Of a stretch of 28,158 nt of DNA, positions 11,195 through 21,683 are shown one piece after another. Source of the stretch: Priapulus caudatus (Eukaryota > Priapulida > Priapulimorpha > Priapulimorphida > Priapulidae); the NCBI RefSeq assembly GCF_000485595.1, contig NW_014578529.1, positions 1 to 28,158 of the forward strand, written 5' to 3'. The notes under the pieces are model-generated. The model did no database searches and was not told the origin of the DNA. It worked only from the letters and a program-made list of their open reading frames with translations. The position numbers and the translations under genes were made by a program. How positions within the stretch are numbered: the first letter of the stretch is position 1; the number at the start of each line of letters is the position of its first letter.

Positions 11195-13534
11195 TGCTAC
11201 CAGGTGGGCATGGTGCAGGGTACACCTGGCGCCGTGTACTCATTGTAGAGAGTATGCAGGATAACTCTGAATTTTTTCATCGGGTTAGTAGTTTGGCAGG
11301 ATTTTTGTAATCCGCTCATGTCCACGCCCACACATGCACGCACGGGCATCTTGTTTACTAGTAGGTAAGAATATTACGGTGCAATAATTGCTATTGGTAA
11401 TCTAAGAATACGTCGCAAAATTATTCTGACCCTCATTGTCGGACAAACTTCTTGGGTAATTATCTATGGACACCAAAACAAGCGACGAAAATATTGACAC
11501 TAGAAGATAGTATATACAATAATTAGCTATCCGAGAGACTCCGGTTCATTCGAATAAAGCTACACTGACGATTGTTAGACTATATTTGTAAAATTTATAC
11601 ATTTTTCGTGAAATACTCAAATCATTACTATGTGTAGTCCATTGTAAAATAGATACCATTTATTTAAAACAAAATATACGCCACTAATAATACCACCCTC
11701 TGCCCGCGTACCACACACACACACGCGTCCAGCCCCGGTTAGCGTATAGCCCACAGTCCCGACAATATTACAACAACCATGTACTTCAAGACACCCAATG
11801 AACTTAATCCGCTGCGAAAGTGTGTAAGGCTTTTGAGAAGAGGGTAATTGTGTGGTAAATGATGCAATGATACTTTAACATGCCCTATTCATGTAACCTA
11901 ATTGTGACGCTTATAAAAATCTATTCAGCAAAGCACCATAGGCCATTAGCCTGTGGCTAGAGTAGAGCTATGTGTTCAGTTTCCGTAACCCTAATCCCTA
12001 GACATAAAACTATTTCTAACCCTAACTATAACACTAACGCTTCGCCCTATATAATTTCCCTTTATTTAGTTTAATTTCTTTAGATTTAGCAGCTTTAATT
12101 AATTTGGTTAATTATTTTAATACTTAAAAATGTAATTGCCATAAGTGTAAATAAAGTGATTCAATCAAATTGAATAGGACGCTATACTTGGCAGTCATAA
12201 CAGCGGTTTCCGTTTCACTCTCTATTTGGAGGATCTGACCGAGACGCGCCTGCGCGCATGATCAGTAGCTATCTTAACCACGCTGCGCAGGTTAGAATTT
12301 CGATAACGCACGCAACAAATAGATTACATGCAAATATTATGCTATTACATTATTTAACTCCGACATTTCCTTCCTCTTCAAAGCCCTACCCACTCGCAGT
12401 GCATTCAGTTTGTTGGAGGTACAGAAGTACATTGGTTGTTATTTTAGACGATGGGCGTTGCAGGGTATATATGCCCCCCTTCTACTGACACATTTATGTA
12501 CAGACTACAGTAGGACTAACGTAGACGTAGTATGGAACAGATAACGTACGTATCGTAAGACATCATGACTGCACGTACGCTACGCTTCCTTATCATATTC
12601 CAACAGACGCAAAGGTCGTCATGCGCTTCGTTTTCATTCATATGTGCAGAATCAACACGAAAACGTATCAATTACGAACACTATACTAAATATTTCATGT
12701 GTTGCTGCGCTTTAATGTTACATTGTGTGTATGCGCCCTGTTCTCAATGTCTCTTTTCCCCAGTGTCATCATCTTCAGGTCATCCTTGAAATTGTCCATC
12801 GAGCGTTTTGCTAGTCATGCTCGTTGCCTCGTTCCCAAAACTAGGACTAGTGAGCTCTCTCCCTCTACCGAAACTACTCATAGTACTGAGGCCTTGCCTC
12901 TTATGGCTTCTCCCCAATATTAACCAGTTAGGCACTCGCTAGACGTGACTGTAAAACGTTTATTTACACCTTACAGTTTAGATGAATTAGATATCGTATA
13001 CAGCTTTAATTTATTCCGTCCGCCCTTGTGGTATTTGCCAAATGGCGTCTAATAGTAATAATAAATGTACGTAACAGTCCGCGTGCTATATGAATGCGTG
13101 GGCTGAGTAACATCGGCATAACACCATAACATCTTTGTGTAGCGCCGAGTACTAGTGCCGTAATGGTAAGCCCGGACATGCATAAATACATGTATAACGC
13201 ACTCTAATGCATACGAGAAACAACCGTATATACCATACACTGTATACGGTTTTGGAGACGAGTATTCACAGTTATGCCAGTGTTACACCTAATGTATTTG
13301 GGTATTATTGTAGATATTAATAAATAATTTAATAACTAATGGAGAACTAGCGACGGTCAACCTCCAAGAATTCAACCGCGCGTGGCTTTGAGTCCCAGGC
13401 AAAACGAATTAGTTACGGCCCCAATATTTGCATAGTAGCGACGATTATAAGTTGTTCGCAGTTTCTTGCAGTCGGAATTTTGACAGAGATATGCGGACCG
13501 AGAACGTTGATATCTCCAGTCGTAAGATCAACAT
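11195..13534. other. Unassigned, mostly AT-rich non-coding sequence
   Basis: No gene recognised across more than 2 kb. There are a few TAACCCTAA-like words at about 11985-12035, too sparse to call an array, and a small palindrome CCGTATATACC/GTATACGG near 13224-13250. Short frames are not protein-like. Confidence 0.5.
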
Positions 13535-13542
13535 ACCCTAAT

Positions 13543-13791
13543 CAAGGCCGTACGCAGGAAATCTTCTGTAGGGGGGCAAAGGTACTCCCCATGCCCCCTG
13601 TGCCCTAAAGTTTCGCAATTTCACATTTCTTTATTTAAAGTAATATTTCTTTGATGATTTAAGATAACCTTTTGTCACATTTTTTTTTATTTCTAAAAGT
13701 GTACAGTATTTGTCCCATTGAAAGGCATACTCTGAAAATCTCCAGGGGGGGGGCAACTGCCCCTGCTGCCCCCCTGCTGCGTACGGCCCTG
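13543..13791. mobile_element. hAT-type MITE with 8-bp target duplication
   Basis: A 249-bp element starting CAAGGCCGTACGCAG and ending CTGCGTACGGCCCTG, so the terminal inverted repeats match at 14 of 15 bp. It is flanked by identical octamers ACCCTAAT at 13535-13542 and 13792-13799. The interior has G-runs near the left end (GGGGGGCAAAGG) and C-runs near the right (TGCCCCTGCTGCCCCCC). No coding capacity. It lies about 550 bp past the stop codon of the P450 gene. Confidence 0.88.
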
Positions 13792-13849
13792 ACCCTAATC
13801 GATGGGTCTATGTCCGTACCGAGATATATCAAAGCTACGATGGAGAGAA

Positions 13850-14085
13850 GGAACAGAGAAGGAGGAGCAGGAGGAAGAACAAGAAGAACAAGAAGAAGAA
13901 AGGTAGAAAACAAAGAAGAAGACGAAAAAGAAGAAGAAAAAAAAGAAGAAAAAGAAGAAGAAGAAGAAAAAGAAGAAGAAGAAGAAGAAGAAAAAGAAAA
14001 AGAAGAAGAAGATGAAGAAGAAGAAAAAGAAAAAGAAGAAGAAGAAGAAAAAGAAGAAGAAGAAGAAGAAGAAAAAGAAGACGGA
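13850..14085. repeat. GAA/GAAAAA polypurine tract
   Basis: About 230 bp of almost pure purine on the plus strand, chiefly GAA with AAAAAGAA variants. The long Glu/Lys frame (plus) and Phe/Ser frames (minus) are repeat artefacts. GAA/TTC of this length can form triplex DNA. It lies downstream of the P450 polyadenylation signal, so probably outside the mature transcript. Confidence 0.95.
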
Positions 14086-14174
14086 GAGGGTAACAACGTT
14101 ACAACGAAATTTATGTTGAGCGCGCAAATATTTTAAATAATTAACTTCAGTATGAAAAAAAATTCGTGATGACA

Positions 14175-14180
14175 TTTATT
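14175..14180 (-). promoter_or_regulatory. Candidate polyadenylation signal of the P450 gene
   Basis: AATAAA on the minus strand, 167 nt downstream of the TAG stop codon at 14347-14349. The position suits a normal short 3' untranslated region. Confidence 0.5.
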
Positions 14181-14346
14181 AGAAAGCAATACAGAGATGA
14201 AGCGATGATTAAGCGTTTTGGAAACGAAATCATATCTATGCTCTGAATTTAGACGTGACAGATAACAGTAATGCTTTACATTCCAATCGCAACTGTGTGA
14301 ATACATCATGCACTAGACAATTCGCCTCAACGTAAGCAATCGACCT

Positions 14347-14528
14347 CTACTCCCGTAGGGGAAGGCAAATTTTACTAGGCATGGGCATCCAAGTGAGACC
14401 AAGAATTCCATCAAAACTCGGCTCTGGGGCGCCGGCCGCTAACTTGATATCAAAGTTCTGCAAGATGCTCGTGAAGAAAAGGAACAGTTCCATTCTGGCG
14501 ATAGATTCTCCCAAACAGACACGGCGAC
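14347..14528 (-). CDS. P450 exon 7 (terminal)
   Basis: Completes the heme loop (GRRVCLG, ligand Cys452) and the L-helix, and ends in a TAG stop at 14347. The intron that splits the heme loop is in phase 1, at the same relative place as the last intron of CYP2 genes. Confidence 0.93.
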
Positions 14529-17500
14529 CTGGAGGCAACACGAAGCATACAACAGTTAATACGTGATGGAAGTATAAGTGGCAATATAATACTACGTCGT
14601 GCAGGCACCATGGTCAATATAAATGTCTATTCGTTTAAACAATGTATTAGGCCTATATATATGTATTTTATTTTATTTTTATTTTTTATTTTTATTTTTT
14701 TATTTATTTAAATATATATATTTAAAAAGAGAGAGAGAGAAAGACAGTGAGATACTCGAGAAAATTCCATTTCTGTTACAGTGTGATATAGGCAAAATTT
14801 GAATGGCTTCTTATACCGATGGAGAATGGTATCATGGCTTCATTTTTAACGAATCTGCCTTCTTCATCCAAGAACCTCTCAGGGTCAAATATGTCAGGAT
14901 TTGGAAAGTGTGCAGGGTCCCTCAGGATGGCAGTCATATTGGCTATCACTGGAGTGTTCGCCGGTATGGTGTAGCCTCCGAACTCTACTTCCTCTAGCGT
15001 TAAGTGTGGTACTCCCAGTGGTGCGATATTACCTGAGCACAGTAAATGATACACATGCACACGGGCGGTTAAAGACTGAGAGTCGTAGTTAATTATTTAT
15101 GCTTATTATTTCGTTATTAATTATTTAATTATTTAGTGCTGTCGATCTGTTATTGTCTTAACTGAGTAACGCTACTGAAACGTCGCGACGTTTTAAATAG
15201 GAACACTAGCGTGCTTTCAGGATTTTCGAGGTAAATTATAGTTTGTTTGCACTACCACCTATATTGGTTGTATAACAACTATATATGGGTTATTAGTCAA
15301 ACCTGCGTTAGCGGTCATCTCTATATAACGGCCACCTGTTGACGTAAGCCACTTTTGGCGTTTCTCTTGTGTAGCAGTTATAGAGCGAAAGCATCTTTCT
15401 ATAACGGCTACTGCGCGGCGAGCGACCGTTATGTACGGAGTTAACTACACGTAATCATGGATACACACCAAGGCGTTGAACTTCCGTAATCGTCGCCTCA
15501 GTGTATGGCATGTTTTTCTTGTCTGCCATGCATGCCATTCTGCCTCGCCCAATTACTTCGTCGATCTCGGTTTGTACCTTCTGGCACACGGTCGGGTGTT
15601 TGAGCATGAATAGCATTGCCCATCGCAGTGTCGTCGTTGTCGTCTCTGTGCCGCCACCGAAAAGATCGGCCACTACGAAGAGCAGCTCGCTCTCTGTCAG
15701 AGTGCAACAGTGGAATTCGTGTTAGAAGATAGAAGATATAGTATAGAATTTACACACGCGAAGGAGAATTTCACCCGCGTTGACGGCTGAATTACGTCGC
15801 GAAATCTACTGCTATTTGAAAATCTATTGAAATTAATATGAATTTATTTGGTATTGTTATTGAAATTCATTGCGATTACCGCTGAAGGACGTCGTCTGCC
15901 GTCCCGCCGCCCTTTCGCTCTTTATCTCGCTCAGGTAGGCGTCGATGAAGTCCCGGATGTTGTCATTGTCAAAATCGGCGATGTGCGCTTCTCGCTTAGC
16001 CATCAGGACATCGACTATTACTCTACAATGTCCAGAATTAACATTGTTACGCTCACGGTGACACATCTACTAGGGTGAGGGGGCGTCCGGACGATGTGAT
16101 AAACGAACGTAGTTGTGGCATTTCAATAGGATCTGTCACTTGTAGAAAATTTCTACACGGATAGCCTCATTTTCCAACGCCGAGGCGGCTATGAGACTAC
16201 GCGTTTATATACACAGCTATATCAGTACACGATCTCGAATTACATGAACGGTTCGTGCTGACATTCGTTATATACCTGTCGTTATGAATGGCCTCCTTGA
16301 CTCGCGCATTGAACGGTGGGAAGTGTTGGAGCCAGGGAATGAAGTTTAATACCCCGGCAACACTGATGAGGGCAAACTGGTCACTCAGTGCTTTCAGCAG
16401 GATCTTGAACTGCTCGTCATCGTATTCAAATCGGTTACCGAATACGATGCTGCTGATAACGTTGCACACGCTCATCATCAGTATCGTCTGTGAAATGCAA
16501 ATCATCAGGAGTACTCATGAAGTTATCGATGACAACAACGACGGACCGTGTCATTTTACATTACCAAGGATTATGCTGTAATTAACAGCGTTATTCACGG
16601 GTTTGTCTATAACTCCGGTAACACACACACGCGCGCGCGGACACACACACACACACACACACACAAATACACACACACACACACACACGCGAGCACACAC
16701 ACGCGCGCACACACGCACACACGCACACACGCACACCCGCACACACAAACACACGTACGCATAGACACGCGAGCACGAGTTCAGCAGCCAGGTCGGGTAC
16801 AACCTCACTCACGGAGCGATCAAGTCGCGTGTTACTCAAACACTCACGCGATCATACAGAATAATGGTCAACTTGGTTCATTGGTTCATTGGTGCATTCA
16901 ACGGTTAGCTGCACGGGTAGTAAAACTCGTGTGTTTATCCCCGAAATAAAAGGCTACGAATTTGCCACGTATAGTACTCATTGTAATCGCAATGTATATG
17001 TTCACATATGCACGCAAGTTGTTTAGCAGCATGAGACTTGATTGCCATGGTCAATTAAACGTAGCTCTACCCGTAAAGCCCAGCATTTGTCGAGTTGCTT
17101 CGCTGTACGTGTAGAGCTAAATTTAAGTTACCTTGATAGCTCGTTTCATATCGTTATATGCTGCGCAGAACGCAAGGTAACTAAATTACAAGGCCGCCTA
17201 GAAGGTGCAAAATAATTCGGTATCGAATATCTTCATTAATGAAAAAAACTGTAGAAGCCATTCTTTTAACTTGCGTAATAAAGCCACGTCGGACGACCAA
17301 GATTGTCATCGCTGTTCTGAGGATTTGATGTGCTACGATCGCCATTTTATTCGCCTACCTGCATGTCAAATGCTTGGCTATTCGTCGACTTCAGTTCGGC
17401 AAGAAGACAGGAAACCTCTTCCTTGATTTTCTCTTCGAGACTCACCCTTCCCATTCCAAATTCTCTGAGTTTTTCGAGTGAAAACTTCCTCTGCTCCTTC

Positions 17501-18156
17501 CATAATTTACCAGTAGACAGCACCACGCCTCATTGAATGGAAGGTAATGAGGTCGTTAGACTGGTTTATTCGGCTCCATTACAAACACAACAATACATAA
17601 ACGTGCAAGAGTTTACGCGGGAAGGATGAGAGTTAATATGCGCTTTCGAGCATGTTTTGACAATCTTTCTCCTCGTATGACACTTTCGTCTATAACAACG
17701 TAATATATAGGGAAGCAAACCACAAGCTAGAATATACGGTGCATCAAAAGAGAAAAAAATATAGAAGTTCTCATAGTTACCATGGTTGAGATTTCTGGCA
17801 TCGCCCAAGATAGTCGCAACAAAAACATCAAAAAATAGCAACTTGCTTCTCCCGGAAAACACTTCGCCTTGTTTGAGAAATGCTTCTTTCGCTGCGTCGA
17901 CGTCGTTGAGGATGACATTAAGACGAGGCCCAATATTCACACTCATCACGGGTCCGTATATTTTAGCCATATCATTCAGATACAAATCAGGCCGACCACC
18001 CATTGAAAGAACAGACCCGAGGATGGGAAGACCGCGTGGGCCAGGCGGGACATTACGCCGACTCTTCAAATACCTCAGTAAGACCGCGACAATGAGAATG
18101 AAACTAACAGTCGCAGTCAAAATCTCCCGAACTGACCATAACATCGCATCTACCAT
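14347..18156 (-). CDS. Cytochrome P450, CYP2 clan (7 exons, 507 aa)
   Basis: Microsomal heme-thiolate monooxygenase that would oxidise a small lipophilic substrate with electrons from NADPH-P450 reductase on the ER membrane. The substrate cannot be told from sequence. Joined exons are 17781-18156, 17359-17528, 16276-16487, 15880-16022, 15469-15693, 14817-15032 and 14347-14528, all GT-AG with matching phases, totalling 1,524 nt. Visible landmarks are a hydrophobic anchor (residues 12-30), a basic stop (KSRRN), hinge [12 protein letters not shown] (37-48), C-helix WKEQR (135-139), I-helix GGGTETT (313-319), K-helix EVQR (371-374), FDPERF (424-429) and heme loop FSIGRRVCLG (445-454, ligand Cys452). 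The ATG at 18156 is the first in frame. The length is normal for CYP2 proteins and no lesion was found. CYP2-like is firm; subfamily is open. Confidence 0.94.
14640..14735. repeat. AT-rich low-complexity run in P450 intron 6
   Basis: TTTTA/TTTTTA repeats followed by ATATAT and GAGAGA. Lies wholly inside the intron 14529-14816. Confidence 0.8.
14817..15032 (-). CDS. P450 exon 6
   Basis: Residues 376-447 plus one base of codon 448. Includes the beta-1 strands and FDPERF. It ends within the heme-binding loop, after FSI and the first base of the Gly codon. Confidence 0.93.
15294..15447. mobile_element. Possible small inverted-repeat element in P450 intron 5
   Basis: Left end TAGTCAAACCTGCGTTAGCG and right end GACCGTTATGTACGGAGTTAACTA are imperfect inverted repeats (roughly two thirds identical). 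TATAACGGC motifs near both ends are oppositely oriented. Ends of the form 'caaacctg...tataacgg' are common in pogo/Tigger-type elements. About 154 bp, no frame. Confidence 0.4.
15469..15693 (-). CDS. P450 exon 5
   Basis: Residues 301-375 plus one base of codon 376. Includes the I-helix GGGTETT (oxygen activation) and the K-helix ExxR (Glu371, Arg374). Five Thr follow GGGTE in a row, from T318 to T322. Confidence 0.93.
15880..16022 (-). CDS. P450 exon 4
   Basis: Residues 253-300 plus the first base of codon 301. Contains [10 protein letters not shown], the typical CYP2 'RDFIDAFL' stretch of the G to H helix region. Donor G|GTAATC. Confidence 0.92.
16276..16487 (-). CDS. P450 exon 3
   Basis: Residues 183-252 plus two bases of codon 253. 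Contains the family-typical [16 protein letters not shown] segment (E to F helix region). It spans what are exons 3 and 4 in vertebrate CYP2 genes, so one intron found there is absent here (from known CYP2 gene structure). Confidence 0.92.
16620..16770. repeat. CA/CG microsatellite in P450 intron 2
   Basis: Alternating CA with CG interruptions inside the 871-nt intron between exons 2 and 3. Thr-His and Cys-Val frames across it are artefacts. Confidence 0.93.
17359..17528 (-). CDS. P450 exon 2
   Basis: Residues 126-182, including the C-helix WKEQR whose Trp135 and Arg139 contact a heme propionate, then FGMGR. Acceptor AG|GCGTGG completes Gly126 and the donor is CAG|GTAGGC in phase 0. No long frame marks this exon. 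It was found by looking for the segment missing between exons 1 and 3. Confidence 0.92.
17781..18156 (-). CDS. P450 exon 1
   Basis: Residues 1-125 plus the first base of codon 126. Holds the N-terminal membrane anchor, the PPGPRGLP hinge and the B-helix region (VFSGRSK). Donor G|GTAACT. Confidence 0.92.
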
Positions 18157-18249
18157 TGTATTGTTCCGTGCCTGTTCCCGAATGACGCAGCGTTTCGTTT
18201 GCACTCGTCGGGTAGGCCTACTATGTGTGATCTAAAACCTGCTATACAT

Positions 18250-18403
18250 CGGGAGCGGAGCTAACCCATTTTATCTGGGGGCAAAGCCACGTGTGTGGTG
18301 TGTTCTGGGAAGGTGACCGCCATTGACCATGAATTATATCTATTTTTTTTCTACGGGGCATTTGCCCTCCTTGCCCCCCCCCCTGCTAGGAGTGTCAGGA
18401 TTA
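18250..18403. mobile_element. Possible hAT-like MITE remnant upstream of P450
   Basis: GGGAGCGGAGCTAACCC near the left and CCCCTGCTAGGAGTG at the right, with GGGGGCAAAG and TTTGCCCTCCTTGCCCCC inside. The arrangement of G-runs then C-runs is the same as in the other hAT-type MITEs of this window. No target duplication was found, so the ends are uncertain. It begins about 95 bp upstream of the P450 start codon, where the promoter or 5' UTR should be. Confidence 0.4.
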
Positions 18404-18803
18404 TAGATAGGACTCTACGCAATGTTTGGGCGAGCCTTCGGTGCAGAGAGATCCTATATGTCACCTAAATTAACGTTGGTATACATACAGTAAATTGTTT
18501 ACGTTGTCGATATACTACAGTTCTTATACAAATATACTCACTGACCTTTGATGATGCATATACGATGCACAATACGGAAAGTAAGATGACACTGCAATAA
18601 TACGATATGGGCGAGGCAAACTTCGGAGATATAGTTATCCTGTTATTCGGTGGCGTAGACAGGTCCTCAGTTATCGGGGGGGTGTGATTTTGCAGTTACT
18701 TCTATCACAAAGTAAACGAAGAATGTGTGCGCATAGCGCACACTGCGAGCGCCTTGGAGCGAAGGCCTTAACGGGTGGGATGCAGGGGCTCGCCCCACAT
18801 ACT

Positions 18804-18807
<4 letters not shown>

Positions 18808-18871
<64 letters not shown>

Positions 18872-18882
18872 TACATACATAC
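18808..18882. repeat. CA microsatellite with CATA tail
   Basis: About 60 bp of pure CA, followed by four to five CATA units. Confidence 0.95.
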
Positions 18883-18904
18883 AGGTTACCTTGTGAATTA
18901 ATGT

Positions 18905-19330
18905 AAGGCGATGTCGCGACTTACGATGCGCACTTCTTATAGGTATAACACCCTTATTTTTGAATGCTGCACGTCGGACTTACGTTATTTCCTTTGGGCG
19001 TTAGTTCGCCCACGCGCACTATCTATATTCAATAGTATGGAAACAGACTTAAGGCAGGGCTGCGCCGCCACATCAAAGTATAGCGAGGTCGCAACTTGCG
19101 ATGCTCACCTCCAGGCATATCACCCTTCGTTTTGAATGTTTAATCTCAGTCCTACGTCATTTCTCTTGGAAGTCAGGTCGCTGGGTTGTCGGCGACCTAT
19201 CTATATACATTAGTATAGTAAGAGACAAAGGCAGGGCAGTGCCGCCACGTCGAAGTAGCGATGTCACGATTTGCGATGCACCTTCCGTAGGCATCCCACG
19301 CTCCATATTGAATGCTTCACCATTTAGAAA
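18905..19330. repeat. About 175-bp tandem repeat, 2.4 copies
   Basis: Unit starts at about 18907 (GCGATGTCGCGACTTACGAT), 19082 (GCGAGGTCGCAACTTGCGAT) and 19258 (GCGATGTCACGATTTGCGAT), so the period is 175-176 bp. Other shared landmarks are TTTTGAATG, CTATCTATAT followed by TAGTAT, and AGGCAGGGC before GCCGCCAC. Divergence is roughly 25-30% by eye. The length and arrangement suit a satellite fragment. Confidence 0.8.
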
Positions 19331-19940
19331 CGCGATTGTACTAGGCACGTCCGTAGGCCTAGAGTTTTCAATTAATCGCCTCCATGTCATTCCTGCGGAA
19401 TTGCAATTAAACTTATAAGCCAATGCTTGATTCCCCTACACACTCAACGTAGGCCAATACTGCTAGGCGAATCTGCGGAATATGTGGTCCAGTTCATAGC
19501 TAGGCAGATTAAATGTTATTATGCGTAGAAACGCACCTTGTGCATGGCATGAACCAGTGATGTAGTGGAGGGTATACTTATGTATACGCCGTATACTTGA
19601 AAAACGGAAAACATACAGTCACGGTTCAGGCGCACAGAGCAAAACCGCTACACTAGCATAGCCTGGGCGCGGCGCGCCACGTGCGCCCCGCCGGCCCTTG
19701 GAGGCGGATGCGCAATCATCAATGTCGATAATACGTACGTTTGATTTGTCAAAAGTTAGTCGCGTATATGGATAGCCAACACAAATTAATTCTATGGAAC
19801 ACCACGCGCAGCGTATGAATGTCGATGATTTTCATAATTATATACATAAATATATACACAAACATACACAACACAGTAACTAACATGGTTCAGCTAATTA
19901 TGATAATTTGGAGACATGGGCAGACCTATATTATTTCAAT
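19331..19940. other. Unassigned non-coding sequence
   Basis: No recognised gene or element. Confidence 0.5.
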
Positions 19941-19945
19941 TACTG

Positions 19946-20084
19946 CAGGGGCGTGTACAGGGGGCGTCCAGGGAGTCCGGACCCCCCCCCCCTGCTCGCG
20001 CAGAAAACGCATCTAAGGGGGTCTAATTTTTTTTTTAATGGGGGAGGGCCCCCCAGACCCCCCTTCGCGTTATCATCGCCCCTG
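19946..20084. mobile_element. Short CAGGGGCG...CGCCCCTG element
   Basis: 139 bp with 8-bp perfect terminal inverted repeats. Inside are GGGGGCGTCC and GTCCGGACCCCCC on the left and GGGCCCCCCAGACCCCCC on the right. Terminal CAGGGGCG is usual for hAT MITEs, but the flanking octamers do not match. This is either an old copy or the ends are misplaced. Confidence 0.5.
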
Positions 20085-20281
20085 TAAGGGAGTATACCCA
20101 AAAAATTATTTACCACTACAACACTGGCATGAACCGGATACAATAACACATGCAAACTCAATTGTTGTGAAACTGGACGCGGGGCCCGGCGTGGTTATGG
20201 AAAAACCATTTGTATATAGAGTCACAGTTGCTCCTGACCGTACCGTCCACAGTATACCCTTACAGTACCGTCCAACAATAT

Positions 20282-20415
20282 TATCAGGAGTGAATAATAA
20301 TAGATATTTTATAGATATAATATATATATATATATATATATAGATATATATGTATATATATATATAGAGAGAGAGAGAATAATAGATATAGAACTATTAT
20401 TATTCACTCCTGATA
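20282..20415. mobile_element. TA-flanked palindromic MITE (mariner-like), copy 1
   Basis: TCAGGAGTGAATAATAATAG at 20284-20303 is matched exactly by its reverse complement at 20394-20413, and both ends are bounded by TA. TA target duplications are typical of Tc1/mariner. The centre is (TA)n and (GA)n. The same terminal sequence occurs in the 48-bp element at 27224-27271. Confidence 0.7.
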
Positions 20416-20599
20416 CGATCATTGCGCGCCGGTACGACTAAACGGCAGGGAAAGGAGGTACGAGTACCATGACTGCATGTGGGTTTACTCGATCAAGTTT
20501 TGATTCCATGCAGCGTGGACGTGTTAAGCGAGTTGATAAACTTTGCGACTGAAAGGCGGCATTGTACACGTAAAGGTTGAGCAATCAGCTAGTAAAGTA

Positions 20600-20623
20600 T
20601 CAGGAGTACTGATAGACTCCTGA
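20600..20623. repeat. Minimal TCAGGAGT palindrome
   Basis: TCAGGAGT, an 8-bp spacer, then ACTCCTGA, preceded by TA. It shares its first eight bases with the two TA-flanked MITEs and may be a deletion derivative. It could also be coincidence. Confidence 0.35.
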
Positions 20624-20629
20624 AAGTAT

Positions 20630-20995
20630 GGTGTACGGTTTGTCAATTTAGCCCAATCATATGTCGGTTTACAAACACACACCATATTTTCCGCCAACCA
20701 TACACATTGTAACGCCACCAACATGTTATTTATATAAACCTTATCTTACTTTACAGAAACACGTGTACATTTTTTCTACCAACAGGATTCGCGCGCCACC
20801 GAACCACAATTCCCCCCACACTAGTTTGCTAAACCAACACTATACTAGTAGTTGGTCAGCGAACGATACAGGTATAGTTTACGCAGAAACATGGTTTTCC
20901 GCGTGCAGTGTGCAACCTTTGACCTGCGTACGTGGCGCGATAACGTAGCCTCGGGCGCATATGGCGGCCGCCGATTCCGAACCACCCAACGGCCA
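20630..20995 (+). repeat. Left arm of large palindrome, outer part
   Basis: The segment 20630-20765 is the inverted counterpart of 24690-24832 (for example TACGGTTTGTCAATTTAG, AACATGTTATTTATA). The segment 20755-20995 is the inverted counterpart of 22225-22475 (GTTGGTCAGCGAACGATACA, GGCGGCCGCCGATTCCGAAC). Identity is high enough for runs of more than 25 bases without change. Confidence 0.85.
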
Positions 20996-21064
20996 CCGCT
21001 CCTATTGAGCACGCTGCCCTCCCCCCACCACCACACATACACACACACCACCACCACCACCATG

Positions 21065-21345
21065 CGCTATGGGCCGTAGGAAAGTGTACTAACTCTAATA
21101 TCTCGCGAACGAATTGAGTTACATTTCTAAAATTCGAGATAAATATAAACACATGTCTTAACTATGGTCTTTGTGAATTTTGTTTATTGAAGCACAAATA
21201 GTTGAATTAATTACCAAAAATATACGCGCGGTATCGCTCATATAGGCTAATATATACGCACCGCTATGGACGGTAGAAAGGTGTACTAACTATCCTATGG
21301 CGCGAACGATTTGAGTTACATTTCTAAAATTCTAGACTAGAAATG
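21065..21345. repeat. Tandem duplication, period about 197 bp
   Basis: CGCTATGG and GTGTACTAACT, then GCGAACGA and TTGAGTTACATTTCTAAAAT, occur at about 21064-21140 and again at about 21261-21335. It lies in a roughly 560-bp segment that is in the left arm of the large palindrome but absent from the right arm, so it is probably an insertion. Confidence 0.7.
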
Positions 21346-21561
21346 TCACGAATACACAAGAAGACCCATTTTACTTCTAATGCTTTATTGACGTCCACGA
21401 GGGATCTAACTTGCGTGCATAATGCAAATTATTGCACTCTAGTGCCGAATTTCTGCGAAAAAAAATGCCGAAAAAAGCCTTTCTAGAGACGAAATAGTGC
21501 GAAATGGTGAACAATTTGCGGAGGCTTACTGTTGTACGCCTCCTATAGAATGCGCCAGTGT

Positions 21562-21640
21562 GCCGTGGGCGTGTATTTTTTTCCTAGGTCAATCAAGAAC
21601 ATAGGGCTCTAGCGAACGCTGCCATTGGTTGATACAAATC
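21562..21640 (+). repeat. Left arm of large palindrome, inner part
   Basis: CCTAGGTCAATCAAGAACAT and AGGGCT, then GCCATTGGTTG, match 22150-22216 in inverse orientation with a few substitutions. Confidence 0.85.
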
Positions 21641-21683
21641 ACGTGCCTCAAACTCCTGTTTTATGGTGCATTCACTGCATTGT

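Noticed and set aside
11985-12035. Fourth telomere-like array
   Set aside because: Only scattered CCCTAA-like words, no tandem register.
13659-14136. Glu/Lys-rich (plus) and Ser/Phe-rich (minus) frames
   Set aside because: Translations of the GAA tract; no conserved sequence outside the repeat.
17566-17780. Continuation of P450 exon 1 past 17781
   Set aside because: The open frame runs on, but its sequence is not P450-like and the GTAACT donor at 17780 joins in phase to the C-helix exon.
18157-18204. Longer N-terminus for the P450
   Set aside because: The upstream in-frame codons contain no ATG; the first is at 18156, and starting there gives the usual distance to the membrane anchor.
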